A DNA stretch of 64,000 nucleotides from Burkholderiales bacterium 67-32 (GCA_001898625.1 MKUP01000022.1:310001-374000); one strand, 5' to 3'; shown: positions 13,181 through 23,508, counted from the stretch's first letter. A program made the numbers and translations. Notes: generated by a model not told the origin, from the sequence alone.

Positions 13181-15297
13181 ACGGAGCCGATCACGACCTC
13201 GAACGCCTGGCCGGCGCGGCCGGTGTGGCGGTGCGCTGGCGGGACGCCATGGGCCGGGAGCAGGTCGTGGCGCCGGAGGTGCTGCGCACGCTGCTGGCCG
13301 AACTGGGTTTCGACGTTGACACGCCCGCGTGCGTCGCCGATTGTCTGGCGCGGCTCGCGCGCGAAGGTGCACAAGGATTGCCCGCGTTGAAGACTGCGTC
13401 GCCCGGCGAGCCCATCGAACTGCCATGGGCCGGCGACATGGACGAGCTGCCTTTCCAGTTGCTGTTCGAGGACGGCGGGCGGATGAGCGGCATCGCCCGG
13501 CGCGGCGCGAGCGGCGCGCTGGTCCTGCCTGGCGTGGACCGGCCGGGCTACCATACCCTGCAATTGGGCGCGGCCTCCTGCACGCTGGCCGTCGCGCCCG
13601 ATCGCTGCTTCGCCATCGACGACGCCCTGCACGGCGCGCCGGCCCGCCTCTGGTCCCTGGGGGTGCAGCTCTATGGCCTGCGCCGCGATGCCGAGGCATC
13701 GGTCGCCGCGGGCAGCGCGGGGTTCGGCGATTTCACCGCCTTGCGCCTGCTGGCCGAACAGGCGGCCGAGCGGGGCGCGGCCGCCGTGGCCGTGAGCCCG
13801 GTACATGCGATGTTCAGCGCCGATCCGGGGCGCTACAGTCCCTATGCCCCTTCAAGCAGGTTGTTCCTGAACGCGTTGTACGCGGATCCGGCCGCCTTGT
13901 TCGGGCCGCAGGCGCTGGCCGCCGTTTCGGCGCAAGGGCTGGGGGACGAACTGTCGCGGCTGGCGGGCCTGTCCCTGATCGACTGGCCCGCCGCCGGGCG
14001 GGCCAAGCTGGCCGTGCTGCGGGCCTTGTTCGATGATTTTCCGCGTAACGCGCCGCCGCGCGTCCACGAGGATTTCCAGGCCTTCGAGCGGGAGGGCGGT
14101 GAGCCGCTACGCTCGCACGCGCGCTTCGAGGCCATCCATGCCTGGCGCGTGGCGCAGACGCAGGATCGGTCGGGCTGGCGGCACTGGCCCGCGGCCTTTC
14201 GCTCGCCCGCCAGCCCGGAGGTCGCGCGTTTTGCCGCGCAGCACGAGCGCGAGGTGAGCTTCCACGTCTTTCTCCAATGGCTGGCCGCGCGCGGGCTGGG
14301 GGACGTCCAGACCGCCGCCCGCCGGGCCGGTATGCCGGTCGGCCTGATCTCGGACCTGGCGGTCGGCACGGATCCCTCGGGCAGCCATGCCTGGACGCGG
14401 CAGGAGGAAGTGCTGGCCCGGCTCTCGCCCGGCGCGCCGCCGGACATTTTCAACCCGCGCGGCCAGGCCTGGGGGCTGACGGCATTTTCGCCGCGCGCGC
14501 TGGCCGCCAATGGCTACCGTGCCTTCATCGAACTCCTGCGGGCTAGCCTGGCGCACGCGGGCGGTGTGCGCATCGACCATGCCCTGGGCCTGTCGCGCAT
14601 GTGGCTCGTGCCGGAGGGAGCCTCGCCGGATGAGGGAGCCTATGTGCGCTATCCCTTCCAGGACATGATGCGGCTGGTCGCGCTGGAGTCGTGGCGCCAT
14701 CGCGCCATCGTGATCGGCGAGAACCTCGGCACCGTGCCCGAGGGTTTCAACGAGCAGATCGCGCGCGCCGGCATGCTCGGCATGGACGTGCTGTGGTTCA
14801 CCCGCGAAGGCGGCTGGCCGGGCGCGCCGTTCAAGGCGCCGGGAGATTGGTCGCGGCAGGCGCTTGCCACCACCACCACGCACGACCTGCCGACGGTGGC
14901 GGGATGGTGGCGCGGCACCGACATCCGCTGGCGCGCGGAACTGGGCCTGCTGGCCGAGGGCCGCGACGCCGGGACCGAGGAAGCGGAGCGCGGGCAGGAT
15001 CGCACCCGATTGTGGGAGGACCTGGGCCGCGCCGGCCTGGTGGACCCGGGCGGACCAGTTCCGCAAGAGGCGCCGGTGACCGAGGTGCTCGACTTCGTGG
15101 CGCGGACGCCGGCGCCGCTGCTGGTCGTGCCGTTGGAGGACATGCTGGGTCTTGTGGAACAGCCCAATCTGCCGGGCACTGTCGATACCCATCCCAACTG
15201 GCGCCGCCGCATGCCGCTGTTGGTGGAATCGCTGTTCGAGGAACCCGGCGCGGCCAGCCGCACCGTCTTGCTGGGCAGAACGAGGAGGTGGCCATGA
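13177..15297 (+). CDS. malQ: 4-alpha-glucanotransferase (amylomaltase)
   Basis: MalQ (GH77) disproportionates maltodextrins by moving glucan segments between chains. The 706-residue protein has an N-terminal accessory region (about 1-150) like E. coli MalQ (694 aa). The barrel opens with RLWSLGVQLYGLR. Catalytic residues are about D467 (GGVRIDHALGLSRMW), about E515 (VIGENLGTVPEGF) and the Asp of TTTHDLPTVAGWW. The ATG at 13177 overlaps the treZ stop, and the stop at 15297 overlaps the treY start. Placement between the two Tre genes suggests it adjusts chain length for TreY, which needs oligomers of at least three or more glucoses (inference). Confidence 0.94.
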   Translation: MNGADHDLERLAGAAGVAVRWRDAMGREQVVAPEVLRTLLAELGFDVDTPACVADCLARLAREGAQGLPALKTASPGEPIELPWAGDMDELPFQLLFEDGGRMSGIARRGASGALVLPGVDRPGYHTLQLGAASCTLAVAPDRCFAIDDALHGAPARLWSLGVQLYGLRRDAEASVAAGSAGFGDFTALRLLAEQAAERGAAAVAVSPVHAMFSADPGRYSPYAPSSRLFLNALYADPAALFGPQALAAVSAQGLGDELSRLAGLSLIDWPAAGRAKLAVLRALFDDFPRNAPPRVHEDFQAFEREGGEPLRSHARFEAIHAWRVAQTQDRSGWRHWPAAFRSPASPEVARFAAQHEREVSFHVFLQWLAARGLGDVQTAARRAGMPVGLISDLAVGTDPSGSHAWTRQEEVLARLSPGAPPDIFNPRGQAWGLTAFSPRALAANGYRAFIELLRASLAHAGGVRIDHALGLSRMWLVPEGASPDEGAYVRYPFQDMMRLVALESWRHRAIVIGENLGTVPEGFNEQIARAGMLGMDVLWFTREGGWPGAPFKAPGDWSRQALATTTTHDLPTVAGWWRGTDIRWRAELGLLAEGRDAGTEEAERGQDRTRLWEDLGRAGLVDPGGPVPQEAPVTEVLDFVARTPAPLLVVPLEDMLGLVEQPNLPGTVDTHPNWRRRMPLLVESLFEEPGAASRTVLLGRTRRWP

Positions 15298-17972
15298 GGG
15301 CCGCCGCGTCCGCCGTGCGGGCGGGCATCGTCGCCGGCGGCGTGCCGCGCGCCACGGCGCGCCTGCAATTCCATGCCGGTTTTCCCTTCGAGGCCGCGGC
15401 CGTGCAGGTCGGCTATTTCCACGCGCTCGGCATCAGCCACCTGTACGCCTCGCCCATCACGCGCGCGCGGCCGGGGTCCATGCACGGCTACGACACCGTG
15501 GACTATGGCTGCGTGAGTCCGGAGCTGGGCGGCGAGAACGGCTTGCGCGAGCTGGTGGCGCGGCTGCGTGACCACAGCATGGGGTTGATCGTGGACATCG
15601 TGCCCAATCACATGGGGGTGGGACGGGACAACGCCTGGTGGTGGAGCGTGCTCAAGCTCGGGCGCGCCAGCCCCTATGCGGAATTTTTCGATATCGACTG
15701 GGAACCCGCCGACCCGGCGCTATGCGGCAAGGTGCTGGCCCCCTTCCTGGGCGACCAGTACGGCCAGGTCCTGGCTGGCGGCCATCTGTCGGTGCAGCCC
15801 GATGAGGAGACGGGCGAATCCGTCATCGCCTATTTCGACGCACGCTTCCCGATCACTCCCGACTGCGCGGCCGAGATCGCGGCCCAGCCGCCCGAGGCCT
15901 ACGACGCCGCGCGGCCCGAGGGCAGGGCGCGGCTGCATGCGCTGCTCGAGCGCCAGCACTACCGGCTGGCTTGGTGGCGCACGGCGGCCGAGGAAATCAA
16001 CTGGCGGCGCTTCTTCGAAGTCAGCGACCTGATCGGCGTGCGCGCGGAAAGAGAGGACACGCGCGAGGCCATCCATGCGCTGCCGTTCCGCCTGTACGCC
16101 GAAGGCCTGATCGATGGCGTGCGTGTCGATCATATCGACGGCCTGGCCGATCCCGAGGCCTATTGCCGCTACCTGCGCGAGAACCTGGCCGCCCTTGATG
16201 CCGACAGGCCGCCGGGCTGCCCGCGCGACGCGCCCTACATCGTGGTCGAGAAGATCCTGGCATCCGACGAACCGCTGCCCGCGAGTTGGCGCGTGCATGG
16301 GACCACCGGCTACGACTTCATGAACGACGTGGGCGCGCTGTTGCACCATTCCGACGGCGAAGCCCGATTGACGGCGCAATGGGAGGCCGTCTCGGGAGAG
16401 GCTCGCGGTTTTCGCGCCCTGGTGCTGGACGTGCGGCGCCGGCTGGTCGCGCAGAGCTTCGCCGGCGAGTGCGACGCGCTGGTCCGCGCGCTGCACTGCA
16501 TCGCGCGCGCCGATCTCGCCACCCGCGACTGGGGGGCGCCGGCCATCCGCCGGGTGCTGACCGAGCTGCTGGTGCATTTTCCGGTGTACCGGACCTACGT
16601 GGGGGGCGAGACGCCCCTGGCGGCCGACGACGTGGCCATGGGCATCGCCTGCAAGGGCGCGCGGCAGGCCCTGCGGCGCGCCGACCATGGGCTGCTGGAA
16701 CTGCTGGCGCACTGGCTGGGGCAGGTCCCGGACGCACCGGCCACGCCGGCGCTGCGGGCCTGGCGCCGCGAGGCGGTGCGCCGGTTCCAGCAATTGACGG
16801 CGCCGCTGGCGGCCAAGTCGGTGGAGGACACCGGTTTCTATCGCTACGGACGGCTGCTGTCGCGCAACGAAGTCGGCTCCGACCCCGGCGTGTTCGCGCT
16901 GGATGCCGAAGGCTTCCATCGCAAGGTGCTGGCGCGGGTCGCCCGCTTTCCTGACGCGATGCTGGCCACCGCCACCCATGACCACAAACGCGGCGAGGAT
17001 GCCCGGGCGCGCCTGGCGGCACTGAGCGAACTCGGCGACGAATGGCTGCGGCTGGTGGAGGCATGGATGCGCCGCCACGAGGCCTTCAAGGCGCGCGAAG
17101 GGCCGCGTCCCGCGCGGGCGGACGAATACATGCTGTATCAGACGCTGTTCGGAGCCTGGCCCCTGGATCTTGCCATCGTCGACGAGGCCGGCATCGCGGC
17201 GCTGGCGGACCGGGTGGGGGAGTGGCAGACCAAGTCCCTGCGCGAGGCCAAGCTGCGTTCCAGTTGGGTGGCGCCGGCCGACGAATACGAACAGGCCTGC
17301 GACGCTTTCCTGCGCGCCGTGCTCGATCCCCGCCGCAACGGCCGCAGCCTGCTGGAGTTGTCGGCTTTCGTGGCGCGCGCCGGCGCCGCGGGCGCCCTGA
17401 ACGGCCTGGCCCAGACCCTGCTGCGGCTGGCCGCGCCGGGCGTGCCCGACCTCTACCAGGGCACGGAGTTCTGGGATTTCAGTCTGGTCGATCCGGACAA
17501 CCGCCGGCCGGTGGACTATGGCCGCCGCCGCGCCGCGCTGGAGGACGATACCGACGCCGCCGCGCTGGTGGAGGGCTGGCGCGACGGCCACATCAAGTTC
17601 CAGTTGATTCGGCGCGCCCTGGCGCTACGCCAGCGGGATCCCGAGCTGTTCCGGCGCGGCGACTACCTGCCGCTTGCGGCGCGCGGCGACGCCCAGGATG
17701 CCGTGCTGGCCTTCGCGCGCCGCCACGACGACCGCTACGCCGTGGTCGTCGTGCCTCTGCACGCCTCGGCGCTGGTGCTGGCCTCCGGCCCTTCACCCGT
17801 CCCCCACGTACCGCCCCGGGCCTGGGGCGACACGTTCATCGACCTGTCCGGCCTTGTGCGCGACGGTACCCTGCGCAATGCCCTGGACGGCCGCTCCTGC
17901 ACCGTGGCCGACGGAACGGTGCGCGTGGCCGACGCGCTGGCCGCCTTCCCGGTCGCCCTGATGCACGCCTGA
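15294..17972 (+). CDS. treY: Malto-oligosyltrehalose synthase
   Basis: TreY rearranges the reducing-end alpha-1,4 link of maltodextrin to an alpha,alpha-1,1 link, making the TreZ substrate. The 892-residue length fits the family. Motifs in order are ARLQFHAGFPFE, GYFHALGISHLYASPI, GSMHGYDTVDY, IVDIVPNHMG, the catalytic Asp in GVRVDHIDGLADP (about D279), the Glu in YIVVEKILASDE, and ATHDHKRGEDARARL. The ATG at 15294 overlaps the malQ stop. This is the last gene of the operon; about 98 bp separate it from the permease gene. Confidence 0.95.
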   Translation: MRAAASAVRAGIVAGGVPRATARLQFHAGFPFEAAAVQVGYFHALGISHLYASPITRARPGSMHGYDTVDYGCVSPELGGENGLRELVARLRDHSMGLIVDIVPNHMGVGRDNAWWWSVLKLGRASPYAEFFDIDWEPADPALCGKVLAPFLGDQYGQVLAGGHLSVQPDEETGESVIAYFDARFPITPDCAAEIAAQPPEAYDAARPEGRARLHALLERQHYRLAWWRTAAEEINWRRFFEVSDLIGVRAEREDTREAIHALPFRLYAEGLIDGVRVDHIDGLADPEAYCRYLRENLAALDADRPPGCPRDAPYIVVEKILASDEPLPASWRVHGTTGYDFMNDVGALLHHSDGEARLTAQWEAVSGEARGFRALVLDVRRRLVAQSFAGECDALVRALHCIARADLATRDWGAPAIRRVLTELLVHFPVYRTYVGGETPLAADDVAMGIACKGARQALRRADHGLLELLAHWLGQVPDAPATPALRAWRREAVRRFQQLTAPLAAKSVEDTGFYRYGRLLSRNEVGSDPGVFALDAEGFHRKVLARVARFPDAMLATATHDHKRGEDARARLAALSELGDEWLRLVEAWMRRHEAFKAREGPRPARADEYMLYQTLFGAWPLDLAIVDEAGIAALADRVGEWQTKSLREAKLRSSWVAPADEYEQACDAFLRAVLDPRRNGRSLLELSAFVARAGAAGALNGLAQTLLRLAAPGVPDLYQGTEFWDFSLVDPDNRRPVDYGRRRAALEDDTDAAALVEGWRDGHIKFQLIRRALALRQRDPELFRRGDYLPLAARGDAQDAVLAFARRHDDRYAVVVVPLHASALVLASGPSPVPHVPPRAWGDTFIDLSGLVRDGTLRNALDGRSCTVADGTVRVADALAAFPVALMHA

Positions 17973-18070
17973 TCCCGCGTTGGCCTCCGACTATCCGCCG
18001 GGCGGGGGGAACCTCTACACTTGCGCTGCTCCATGTGGGCGAAATCAAAATAAAGCGAGGGAGTGTATCT

Positions 18071-19369
18071 ATGGCGGGTTCTTACTTTCCGGCCTGGCGC
18101 GAACAGCCAGGCAGCCTGGAGGCAGGGCGCGTCATCGCGCCCGACGAGCGTCTGCCGTGGCCGCAGATGCTGGCCATGGGCGTGCAGCACGTGGTCGCGA
18201 TGTTCGGCTCCACGGTGCTTGCGCCGCTCTTGATGGGTTTCGACCCCAACCTGGCGATCTTCATGTCGGGCATCGGCACGCTGCTGTTCTTCCTGGTGGT
18301 CGGGGGCAGGGTGCCCAGCTACCTGGGATCCAGCTTCGCCTTCATCGGGCTGGTGATCGCGGTGACCGGATACGGGGGTTCCGGGCTGAATGGCAACATC
18401 GCCGTGGCGCTGGGCGGCATCATCGCCTGCGGTGTCGTCTACGCGCTGATCGGGCTGGTGGTGATGGCCTCCGGCTCGGGCTGGATCGAGCGCTTCATGC
18501 CGCCCGTGGTCACGGGCGCGGTGGTGGCCGTCATCGGCCTGAACCTGGCGCCGATCGCGGTCAAGGGCGTCACCGCCAACACCTTCGACGCCTGGATGGC
18601 GCTGGCGACGGTACTGTGCGTGGGGGTCGTCGCGGTCTTCACGCGCGGGATGCTGCAGCGCCTGCTGATCCTGGCCGGCCTGCTGCTCGCCTATGTGCTC
18701 TACGCGCTGCTGACCAACGGCATGGGGCTGGGCAAGCCCATCGATTTCACGCTGGTCGCGCAGGCCGCGTGGTTCGGGCTGCCCAACTTCACGGCGCCGG
18801 TGTTCAAGCTGGACGCCATGATCCTGATCGCGCCGGTGGCGGTGATCCTGGTGGCCGAGAACCTGGGCCACCTGAAGGCGGTCAGCGCCATGACGGGCTA
18901 CAACATGGACCGCTACGTGGGCCGCGCCTTCGTCGGCGACGGCGTCGCGACCGTGCTGTCGGGCAGCGTGGGCGGTACCGGCCTGACCACCTACGCCGAG
19001 AATATCGGCGTCATGGCCGTCACCCGCATCTACTCGACGCTGGTGTTCGTCATCGCCGCGCTGATCGCCATCCTGCTGGGATTCTCGCCCAAGTTCGGCG
19101 CGGTCATCCAGACCATTCCCGGACCGGTGCTGGGCGGCGTCTCCATCGTGGTGTTCGGCCTGATCGCCGTCGCCGGCGCGCGGATCTGGGTCGAGAACCG
19201 GGTCGATTTCTCCGACAACCGCAACCTCATCGTGGCCGCGGTCACGCTGGTGCTGGGCACGGGCGATTTCACCCTGCACTTCGGCGGCTTCGCGCTGGGC
19301 GGCATCGGTACCGCCACCTTCGGCGCCATCCTGCTCAACGCCCTGCTGGCGGGGACCCGCAAGCGCTGA
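18071..19369 (+). CDS. NCS2-family uracil/xanthine permease (RutG-like)
   Basis: This is a 432-residue inner-membrane nucleobase:cation symporter. About 12-14 hydrophobic segments are visible, starting at QMLAMGVQHVVAMFGSTVLA. The QHVVAMFGST box and the later PVAVILVAENLGHLKAV segment with its conserved Glu are NCS2 signatures. The wording GRVPSYLGSSFAFIG resembles the RutG/UraA branch, so uracil is the best guess for substrate, but no rut genes are nearby and specificity is not proved. The ATG at 18071 follows GCGAGGGAG. A strong hairpin follows the stop at 19377-19409. Confidence 0.85.
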   Translation: MAGSYFPAWREQPGSLEAGRVIAPDERLPWPQMLAMGVQHVVAMFGSTVLAPLLMGFDPNLAIFMSGIGTLLFFLVVGGRVPSYLGSSFAFIGLVIAVTGYGGSGLNGNIAVALGGIIACGVVYALIGLVVMASGSGWIERFMPPVVTGAVVAVIGLNLAPIAVKGVTANTFDAWMALATVLCVGVVAVFTRGMLQRLLILAGLLLAYVLYALLTNGMGLGKPIDFTLVAQAAWFGLPNFTAPVFKLDAMILIAPVAVILVAENLGHLKAVSAMTGYNMDRYVGRAFVGDGVATVLSGSVGGTGLTTYAENIGVMAVTRIYSTLVFVIAALIAILLGFSPKFGAVIQTIPGPVLGGVSIVVFGLIAVAGARIWVENRVDFSDNRNLIVAAVTLVLGTGDFTLHFGGFALGGIGTATFGAILLNALLAGTRKR

Positions 19370-19376
19370 ACGCAAA

Positions 19377-19409
19377 CGTGGCCGGCACGCGCAAGGCGTG
19401 CCGGCCACG
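19377..19409. terminator. Perfect 14-bp stem-loop between convergent genes
   Basis: CGTGGCCGGCACGC at 19377-19390 pairs perfectly with 19396-19409 across a 5-base loop (GCAAG). It lies 7 bases after the permease stop and about 30 bases before the end of the convergent minus-strand gene. It probably serves as a bidirectional terminator, although no clear U-run follows on either side. Confidence 0.6.
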
Positions 19410-19439
19410 CCGGTCTTCATCGGGCAACGACAGGCGCCG

Positions 19440-19853
19440 TCACGAGGCCGGAAGCCGTGCCTCCCAGCGTCCACCCTGCTGGTAGAACTCGTAGCGGTGG
19501 GTGCCCTCGCGGCGATTGCCCTTGACGTCGGCGCTGGTCGTGACGTCGCAGGTCACGCTCTGGGCGCCCGCCGCGCTGCAGTTGTCCAGGGCCTTGACCT
19601 CCAGCGAGCGGGTCATGCTGGTTGCCGAGGGGCTGTCGAAGCCCTGCTGGTTGTTCATGGACTGGATTTCCCTTTGCATGGCGTTCTGCAAGGCCTGGGT
19701 GGCCTGGTCCCGCGTCGGGGCCTGCTGGGCGTATGCCGCGGCGCAGCAGCCGGCCAGCCCGATGGCCAGGACGAAATGTTTCACCCTGGGGCCGCCCCCG
19801 GAAGAAATGCGGCCCCCGCAGGGGGGCTGCGCCGCGTAATCGGTATGCTTCAT
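19440..19853 (-). CDS. Hypothetical exported protein
   Basis: I do not recognise this 137-residue protein. It has a hydrophobic export segment (HFVLAIGLAGCCAAAYAQ), so it is probably periplasmic or a lipoprotein (the CC in GLAGCCAAA is only a loose lipobox). The mature part is polar, with QATQALQNAMQREIQS likely helical, two Cys (DNCSAAG, VTCDV) that could form a disulfide, and a C-terminal strand-like HRYEFYQQGGRWEARL. The ATG at 19853 has a good ribosome-binding site (GAGGAG, 6 bases upstream) but leaves a 23-residue Gly/Pro-rich leader before the signal. A GTG at 19784 would start right at the signal (VKHFVLAIG). The leader coding stretch is itself hairpin-rich. Confidence 0.6.
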   Translation of the reverse strand: MKHTDYAAQPPCGGRISSGGGPRVKHFVLAIGLAGCCAAAYAQQAPTRDQATQALQNAMQREIQSMNNQQGFDSPSATSMTRSLEVKALDNCSAAGAQSVTCDVTTSADVKGNRREGTHRYEFYQQGGRWEARLPAS

Positions 19854-19964
19854 CGCGTGCTCCTCGTAGATCGAAAACACCACGTCTTTCAATCTAGTCG
19901 GCTTCGCGGCCACGCTGTGTAAGGTTTTACGTGGAATCTTGTCCGTTGGTAATCGGCCCCGCCT

Positions 19965-21578
19965 CTACCATGAGGCGACGGATCCGTCGCTGCGCGGATC
20001 GGCGCCGCCCTCCAGCGTGCCGTCGGCATGCCGCAGGATCGCGCCGGCATGGCCCATGGTCTCGTCGTAGGAGCGCAGCATCTCGACCTCGTGCCCACGC
20101 GCCCGCAGGGCATCGGCCGTGGCGGCGCCGAAGCGCGATTCCAGCTTCAGGGTGTCCGACGATTGGCCCCAGGTACGGCCGAGCAGCCAGCGAGGCGCGT
20201 CCACCGCGGCCTGGGGATTCATGCCGTAGTGCGCGATGCGGGTGAAGACGGCGCTTTGCGACTGGGGCTGGCCGTCGCCGCCCATGTTGCCGTAGACCAG
20301 CGTGCGGCCGTCGGCCAGGTGGGCCATGGCGGGATTCAACGTGTGGAAAGGCTTGCGGCCGGGCATCAGCGGATTGCGCGAGCGCGGGTCGAGCGAAAAG
20401 CTGCATCCCCGGTTCTGCCAGTTGACGCCCGATCCGGACAGCACGACGCCGCTGCCGAACTCATGATAGATGCTCTGGATGAAGCTGACCGCGACACCGT
20501 CGGCATCGACCGCGCCCATCCATATCGTGTCGGCCGGTCCCTTGCCCTTGCCCCAGGGAGCGGCCTGTTCCGTGGAGATGCGGGCGGCCATGGCGTCCAG
20601 CTCCCGGGGCGCGAGCAGGGACTGCGGATCGACGTCCATGTGCGCCGGGTCGGTGATGTGGGCGTCGCGCACGCCGAAGGCCAGCTTGGTTGCTTCGACG
20701 CAAAGATGGACGTAGTCGGCGCCGGCGGGGTCCAGGTCCCGGGGCAGGCGGCGGTCCAACTGGCCCAGGATCAACAGCGACACCAGACCCTGGGTGGGCG
20801 GCGGCACGTTGTAGACCTTGCCGAGGCTGTGTTCCAGCACCAGTGCCGTCTTCCAGACGGGCTGGTGCGCGGCCAGGTCGGCCGCGGCAAGCGGGCTGCC
20901 GACGGCAGCCAGGTCGCGGGCCAAAGTCTCGGCCAGCGCGCCCCGGTAGAAGTCGTCCAGGCCGCTGCGCGCCAGGTGTTCCAGGGTATCGGCCAGCCGG
21001 GGCTGGCGGAACAGCGAGCCCGTGGCCGGTGCCTGTCCGCCGGGAAGAAAGGTATCGGCGAATCCGGGAATGGACGACAGCTCCTCGCGCTTGGCCTGGG
21101 TGCACGCGGCCTGGCTGGCGGTGACCGGCATGCCGTGGCGGGCATAGTCGACGGCATCGGCCAAGAGGCGCGACAGCGGCAGGCGGCCGCCGAGTTCGCG
21201 GCGCGACCATTCGTGGGCGGCGTTCCAGCCCGATACCGTGCCGGCCACGGTGTTGGCCGCCAGGCCGCCGCGGAACGGAATCGTGTCCAGGCCGCGGTCG
21301 CGGTACGAGGCGATATCCGCGGCGGCGGCCGCCGCGCCGCAGGCTTCCAGCGCCAGCGGCGGCCGGCCCGGGCGGCTGATCAGCCAGAATCCGTCCCCGC
21401 CCAGGCTGTTCATGTGCGGGTATACCACCGCGATGGTGGCGGCCGCCGCGATCATGGCCTCGACGGCATTGCCGCCTTCGCGCATGACGGCCAGCGCGCT
21501 TTGCGAGGCCAGTGCGTGCGGAGCGACGGCCATGGCACGGCTGCCGCGTACGGGATTGGGGCTGAACGAGAGCGGCAT
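19965..21578 (-). CDS. Gamma-glutamyltransferase family protein
   Basis: This is an Ntn-hydrolase of the gamma-glutamyltranspeptidase family, 537 aa. It starts PLSFSPNPVRGSRAMAVAPH without a signal peptide, so it is probably cytoplasmic. Family landmarks are GGNAVEAMIAAA, the large-subunit GGDGFW, and the processing site where the nucleophile Thr follows Asp (DTIWMGAVDADG). The glycine-rich oxyanion region is SIYHEFGSGVVLSGSGVNWQNRG. This branch, unlike classical periplasmic Ggt, includes oxamate amidohydrolase and related amidases, so the substrate is open. It sits upstream of and divergent from gshA, which might hint at glutathione turnover (inference). ATG 21578 is chosen because homologous sequence begins there. 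Confidence 0.85.
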   Translation of the reverse strand: MPLSFSPNPVRGSRAMAVAPHALASQSALAVMREGGNAVEAMIAAAATIAVVYPHMNSLGGDGFWLISRPGRPPLALEACGAAAAAADIASYRDRGLDTIPFRGGLAANTVAGTVSGWNAAHEWSRRELGGRLPLSRLLADAVDYARHGMPVTASQAACTQAKREELSSIPGFADTFLPGGQAPATGSLFRQPRLADTLEHLARSGLDDFYRGALAETLARDLAAVGSPLAAADLAAHQPVWKTALVLEHSLGKVYNVPPPTQGLVSLLILGQLDRRLPRDLDPAGADYVHLCVEATKLAFGVRDAHITDPAHMDVDPQSLLAPRELDAMAARISTEQAAPWGKGKGPADTIWMGAVDADGVAVSFIQSIYHEFGSGVVLSGSGVNWQNRGCSFSLDPRSRNPLMPGRKPFHTLNPAMAHLADGRTLVYGNMGGDGQPQSQSAVFTRIAHYGMNPQAAVDAPRWLLGRTWGQSSDTLKLESRFGAATADALRARGHEVEMLRSYDETMGHAGAILRHADGTLEGGADPRSDGSVASW

Positions 21579-21751
21579 CGACGCATTCCGTGGGCGGTGG
21601 AAAGCGTGATTGTGGCCCAGACCGCCGGCGCGCGGGGCAATTTTCCCGGGGCGGACGGGGCAGGGGGACGGCCGGAGTATGCTTGGCCGGGGCGAGTCCC
21701 GAAAAGAACGCAAGCCTGTAAGGGAATTCCAGGGGCATGCGGCCCCACACC

Positions 21752-21757
21752 TATAAT
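21752..21757 (+). promoter_or_regulatory. Candidate -10 box upstream of gshA
   Basis: A perfect TATAAT lies about 99 bases before the chosen gshA start. The best -35 at the right distance (TTCCAG-like near 21727) is weak. The 277-bp region between the divergent ggt-like gene and gshA holds no other clear signal. Confidence 0.4.
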
Positions 21758-21855
21758 GTGCCGCCCTGCCGCGTAGGCGCGTGGGCGGCAATTGGGATAT
21801 AAACACGCCCATGCCGGCCGCGGCCATGCGAGGCCGTACGAATTCAAGGACATCC

Positions 21856-23439
21856 GTGAGTGATCTGCTAGACCGCCGCCTGGCGTTGCTGGACCAGCCC
21901 GCGCATCGCGCCGTGCTGGCCCGCAGGCTTCATGGCATAGAACGAGAAAGCCTGCGCGTCGACCCCCAGGGGCACCTGGCGATGACCCCGCATCCGGCCG
22001 CCCTGGGCGCGGCGCTGACGCATCCCAGCATCACCACGGACTATTCGGAAGCCCTGATCGAGTTGATCACGGGCACCCATGCCAGCCACGAGTCGCTGCT
22101 GGGCGAGCTGCGCGACATCCATCGTTTCGTCTATGGCGAGCTGGACGGCGAACTACTGTGGAACCAGTCCATGCCGTGCGGGTTGCCGCCGGAGAAGGAC
22201 ATTCCCATCGCGTGGTTCGGGACGTCCAACATTGGCATGCTCAAGCACGTGTACCGGCGTGGCCTGGCCTATCGCTACGGCAAGGCCATGCAGTGCATCG
22301 CCGGCATCCACTTCAATTTCTCGTTCTCCGAGGAACTCTGGCCGCTGCTGGCCGATGCCGGCGAACCCGCCGGCCTCTCGGAGAAGGACCGCCAGTCGGC
22401 CCGCTACGTCGGGCTGATCCGCAACTTCAACCGCTACAGCTGGCTGCTGATGTACCTGTTCGGCGCCTCGCCCGCGCTGGCGGTCGATTTCCTGCAGGGC
22501 CGGCCGCATCGGCTCGAACAGCTGGACGAGCAGACGCTGTACCTGCCCCATGCCACCAGCCTGCGCATGAGCGACCTGGGCTACCAGAACAAGGCCCAGG
22601 CTGCCCTGAAGCCTTGCTACAACGACCTGTCGACCTACGTCGCGCGCCTGTACGAAGCAGTCAGCACGCCCTGGTCCGAATACGAGAAGATCGGCACGGT
22701 CCGCGACGGCGAATGGGTGCAGCTCAACACCAACATCCTGCAGATCGAGAACGAATATTATTCGAGCATCCGGCCCAAGCGCGTCGCGCGCAGCGGCGAG
22801 CGGCCCCTGCGCGCGCTGGCCGAGCGCGGCGTGCAGTACGTCGAGGTGCGCTGCATGGATATCGATCCGTTCCTGCCCGTGGGCATGGACGAAACGACCA
22901 GCCGGTTCCTGGATGCCTTCCTGCTGTATTGCACGCTGCAGGAAAGCCCGCTGTTCGGCGACGGCGGACATTGCCGGCTCAGCGCCAACAACTTCCTGAC
23001 CGTGGTCAAGCAGGGCCGCCAGCCCGGCCTGACCCTGAACCGCGACGGCAAGGAGATCGGCTTGCGCGCCTGGGCCGGCGAACTGCTCGATCGCATCGCC
23101 GCCTGTGCCGACCTGCTCGATCGGGTCCATGGCGAGACCGGCTATGCCGCCTCGGTGGCCGCGCAGCGCACCAAGGTCGAGGCGCCCGAGCTGACGCCGT
23201 CGGCCCGCGTGCTCGAAGCCCTGCGCGCCAGCGGGATGACGTTCCAGTCCTTCATGCTGGAAACCAGCCGCCGGCATGCGGAGCACTTCCGTGCCCAGCC
23301 CTGCACCGGCGAGCAACTGGCCGGTTTCCGCGCGCTGGCCGACCGGTCCCTGGCCGAGCAGCGCGAACTGGAGCGCGTGCAGACGGGCGACTTCGGCGAG
23401 TTCGTGGCGGCCTACCAGGCTGGCCTGCTGGGCAAGTAG
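21856..23439 (+). CDS. gshA: Glutamate-cysteine ligase (proteobacterial type)
   Basis: GshA joins L-glutamate and L-cysteine with ATP, the first and rate-limiting step of glutathione synthesis. The 527-residue product is close to E. coli GshA (518). Conserved segments are [62 protein letters not shown] and [12 protein letters not shown], which line the substrate and metal site. The GTG at 21856 is chosen because AAGGA sits five bases upstream and the product then starts at [11 protein letters not shown], as homologues do. ATG codons at 21781 and 21811 would add a basic extension without a good site. Confidence 0.93.
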   Translation: MSDLLDRRLALLDQPAHRAVLARRLHGIERESLRVDPQGHLAMTPHPAALGAALTHPSITTDYSEALIELITGTHASHESLLGELRDIHRFVYGELDGELLWNQSMPCGLPPEKDIPIAWFGTSNIGMLKHVYRRGLAYRYGKAMQCIAGIHFNFSFSEELWPLLADAGEPAGLSEKDRQSARYVGLIRNFNRYSWLLMYLFGASPALAVDFLQGRPHRLEQLDEQTLYLPHATSLRMSDLGYQNKAQAALKPCYNDLSTYVARLYEAVSTPWSEYEKIGTVRDGEWVQLNTNILQIENEYYSSIRPKRVARSGERPLRALAERGVQYVEVRCMDIDPFLPVGMDETTSRFLDAFLLYCTLQESPLFGDGGHCRLSANNFLTVVKQGRQPGLTLNRDGKEIGLRAWAGELLDRIAACADLLDRVHGETGYAASVAAQRTKVEAPELTPSARVLEALRASGMTFQSFMLETSRRHAEHFRAQPCTGEQLAGFRALADRSLAEQRELERVQTGDFGEFVAAYQAGLLGK

Positions 23440-23508
23440 CCAGGGGCTGGGCCGGCCCGGTTTGGTGGTAGGCTTGACGACGGTTTTTCCTCGCCAGGCC
23501 GCGTTTCC

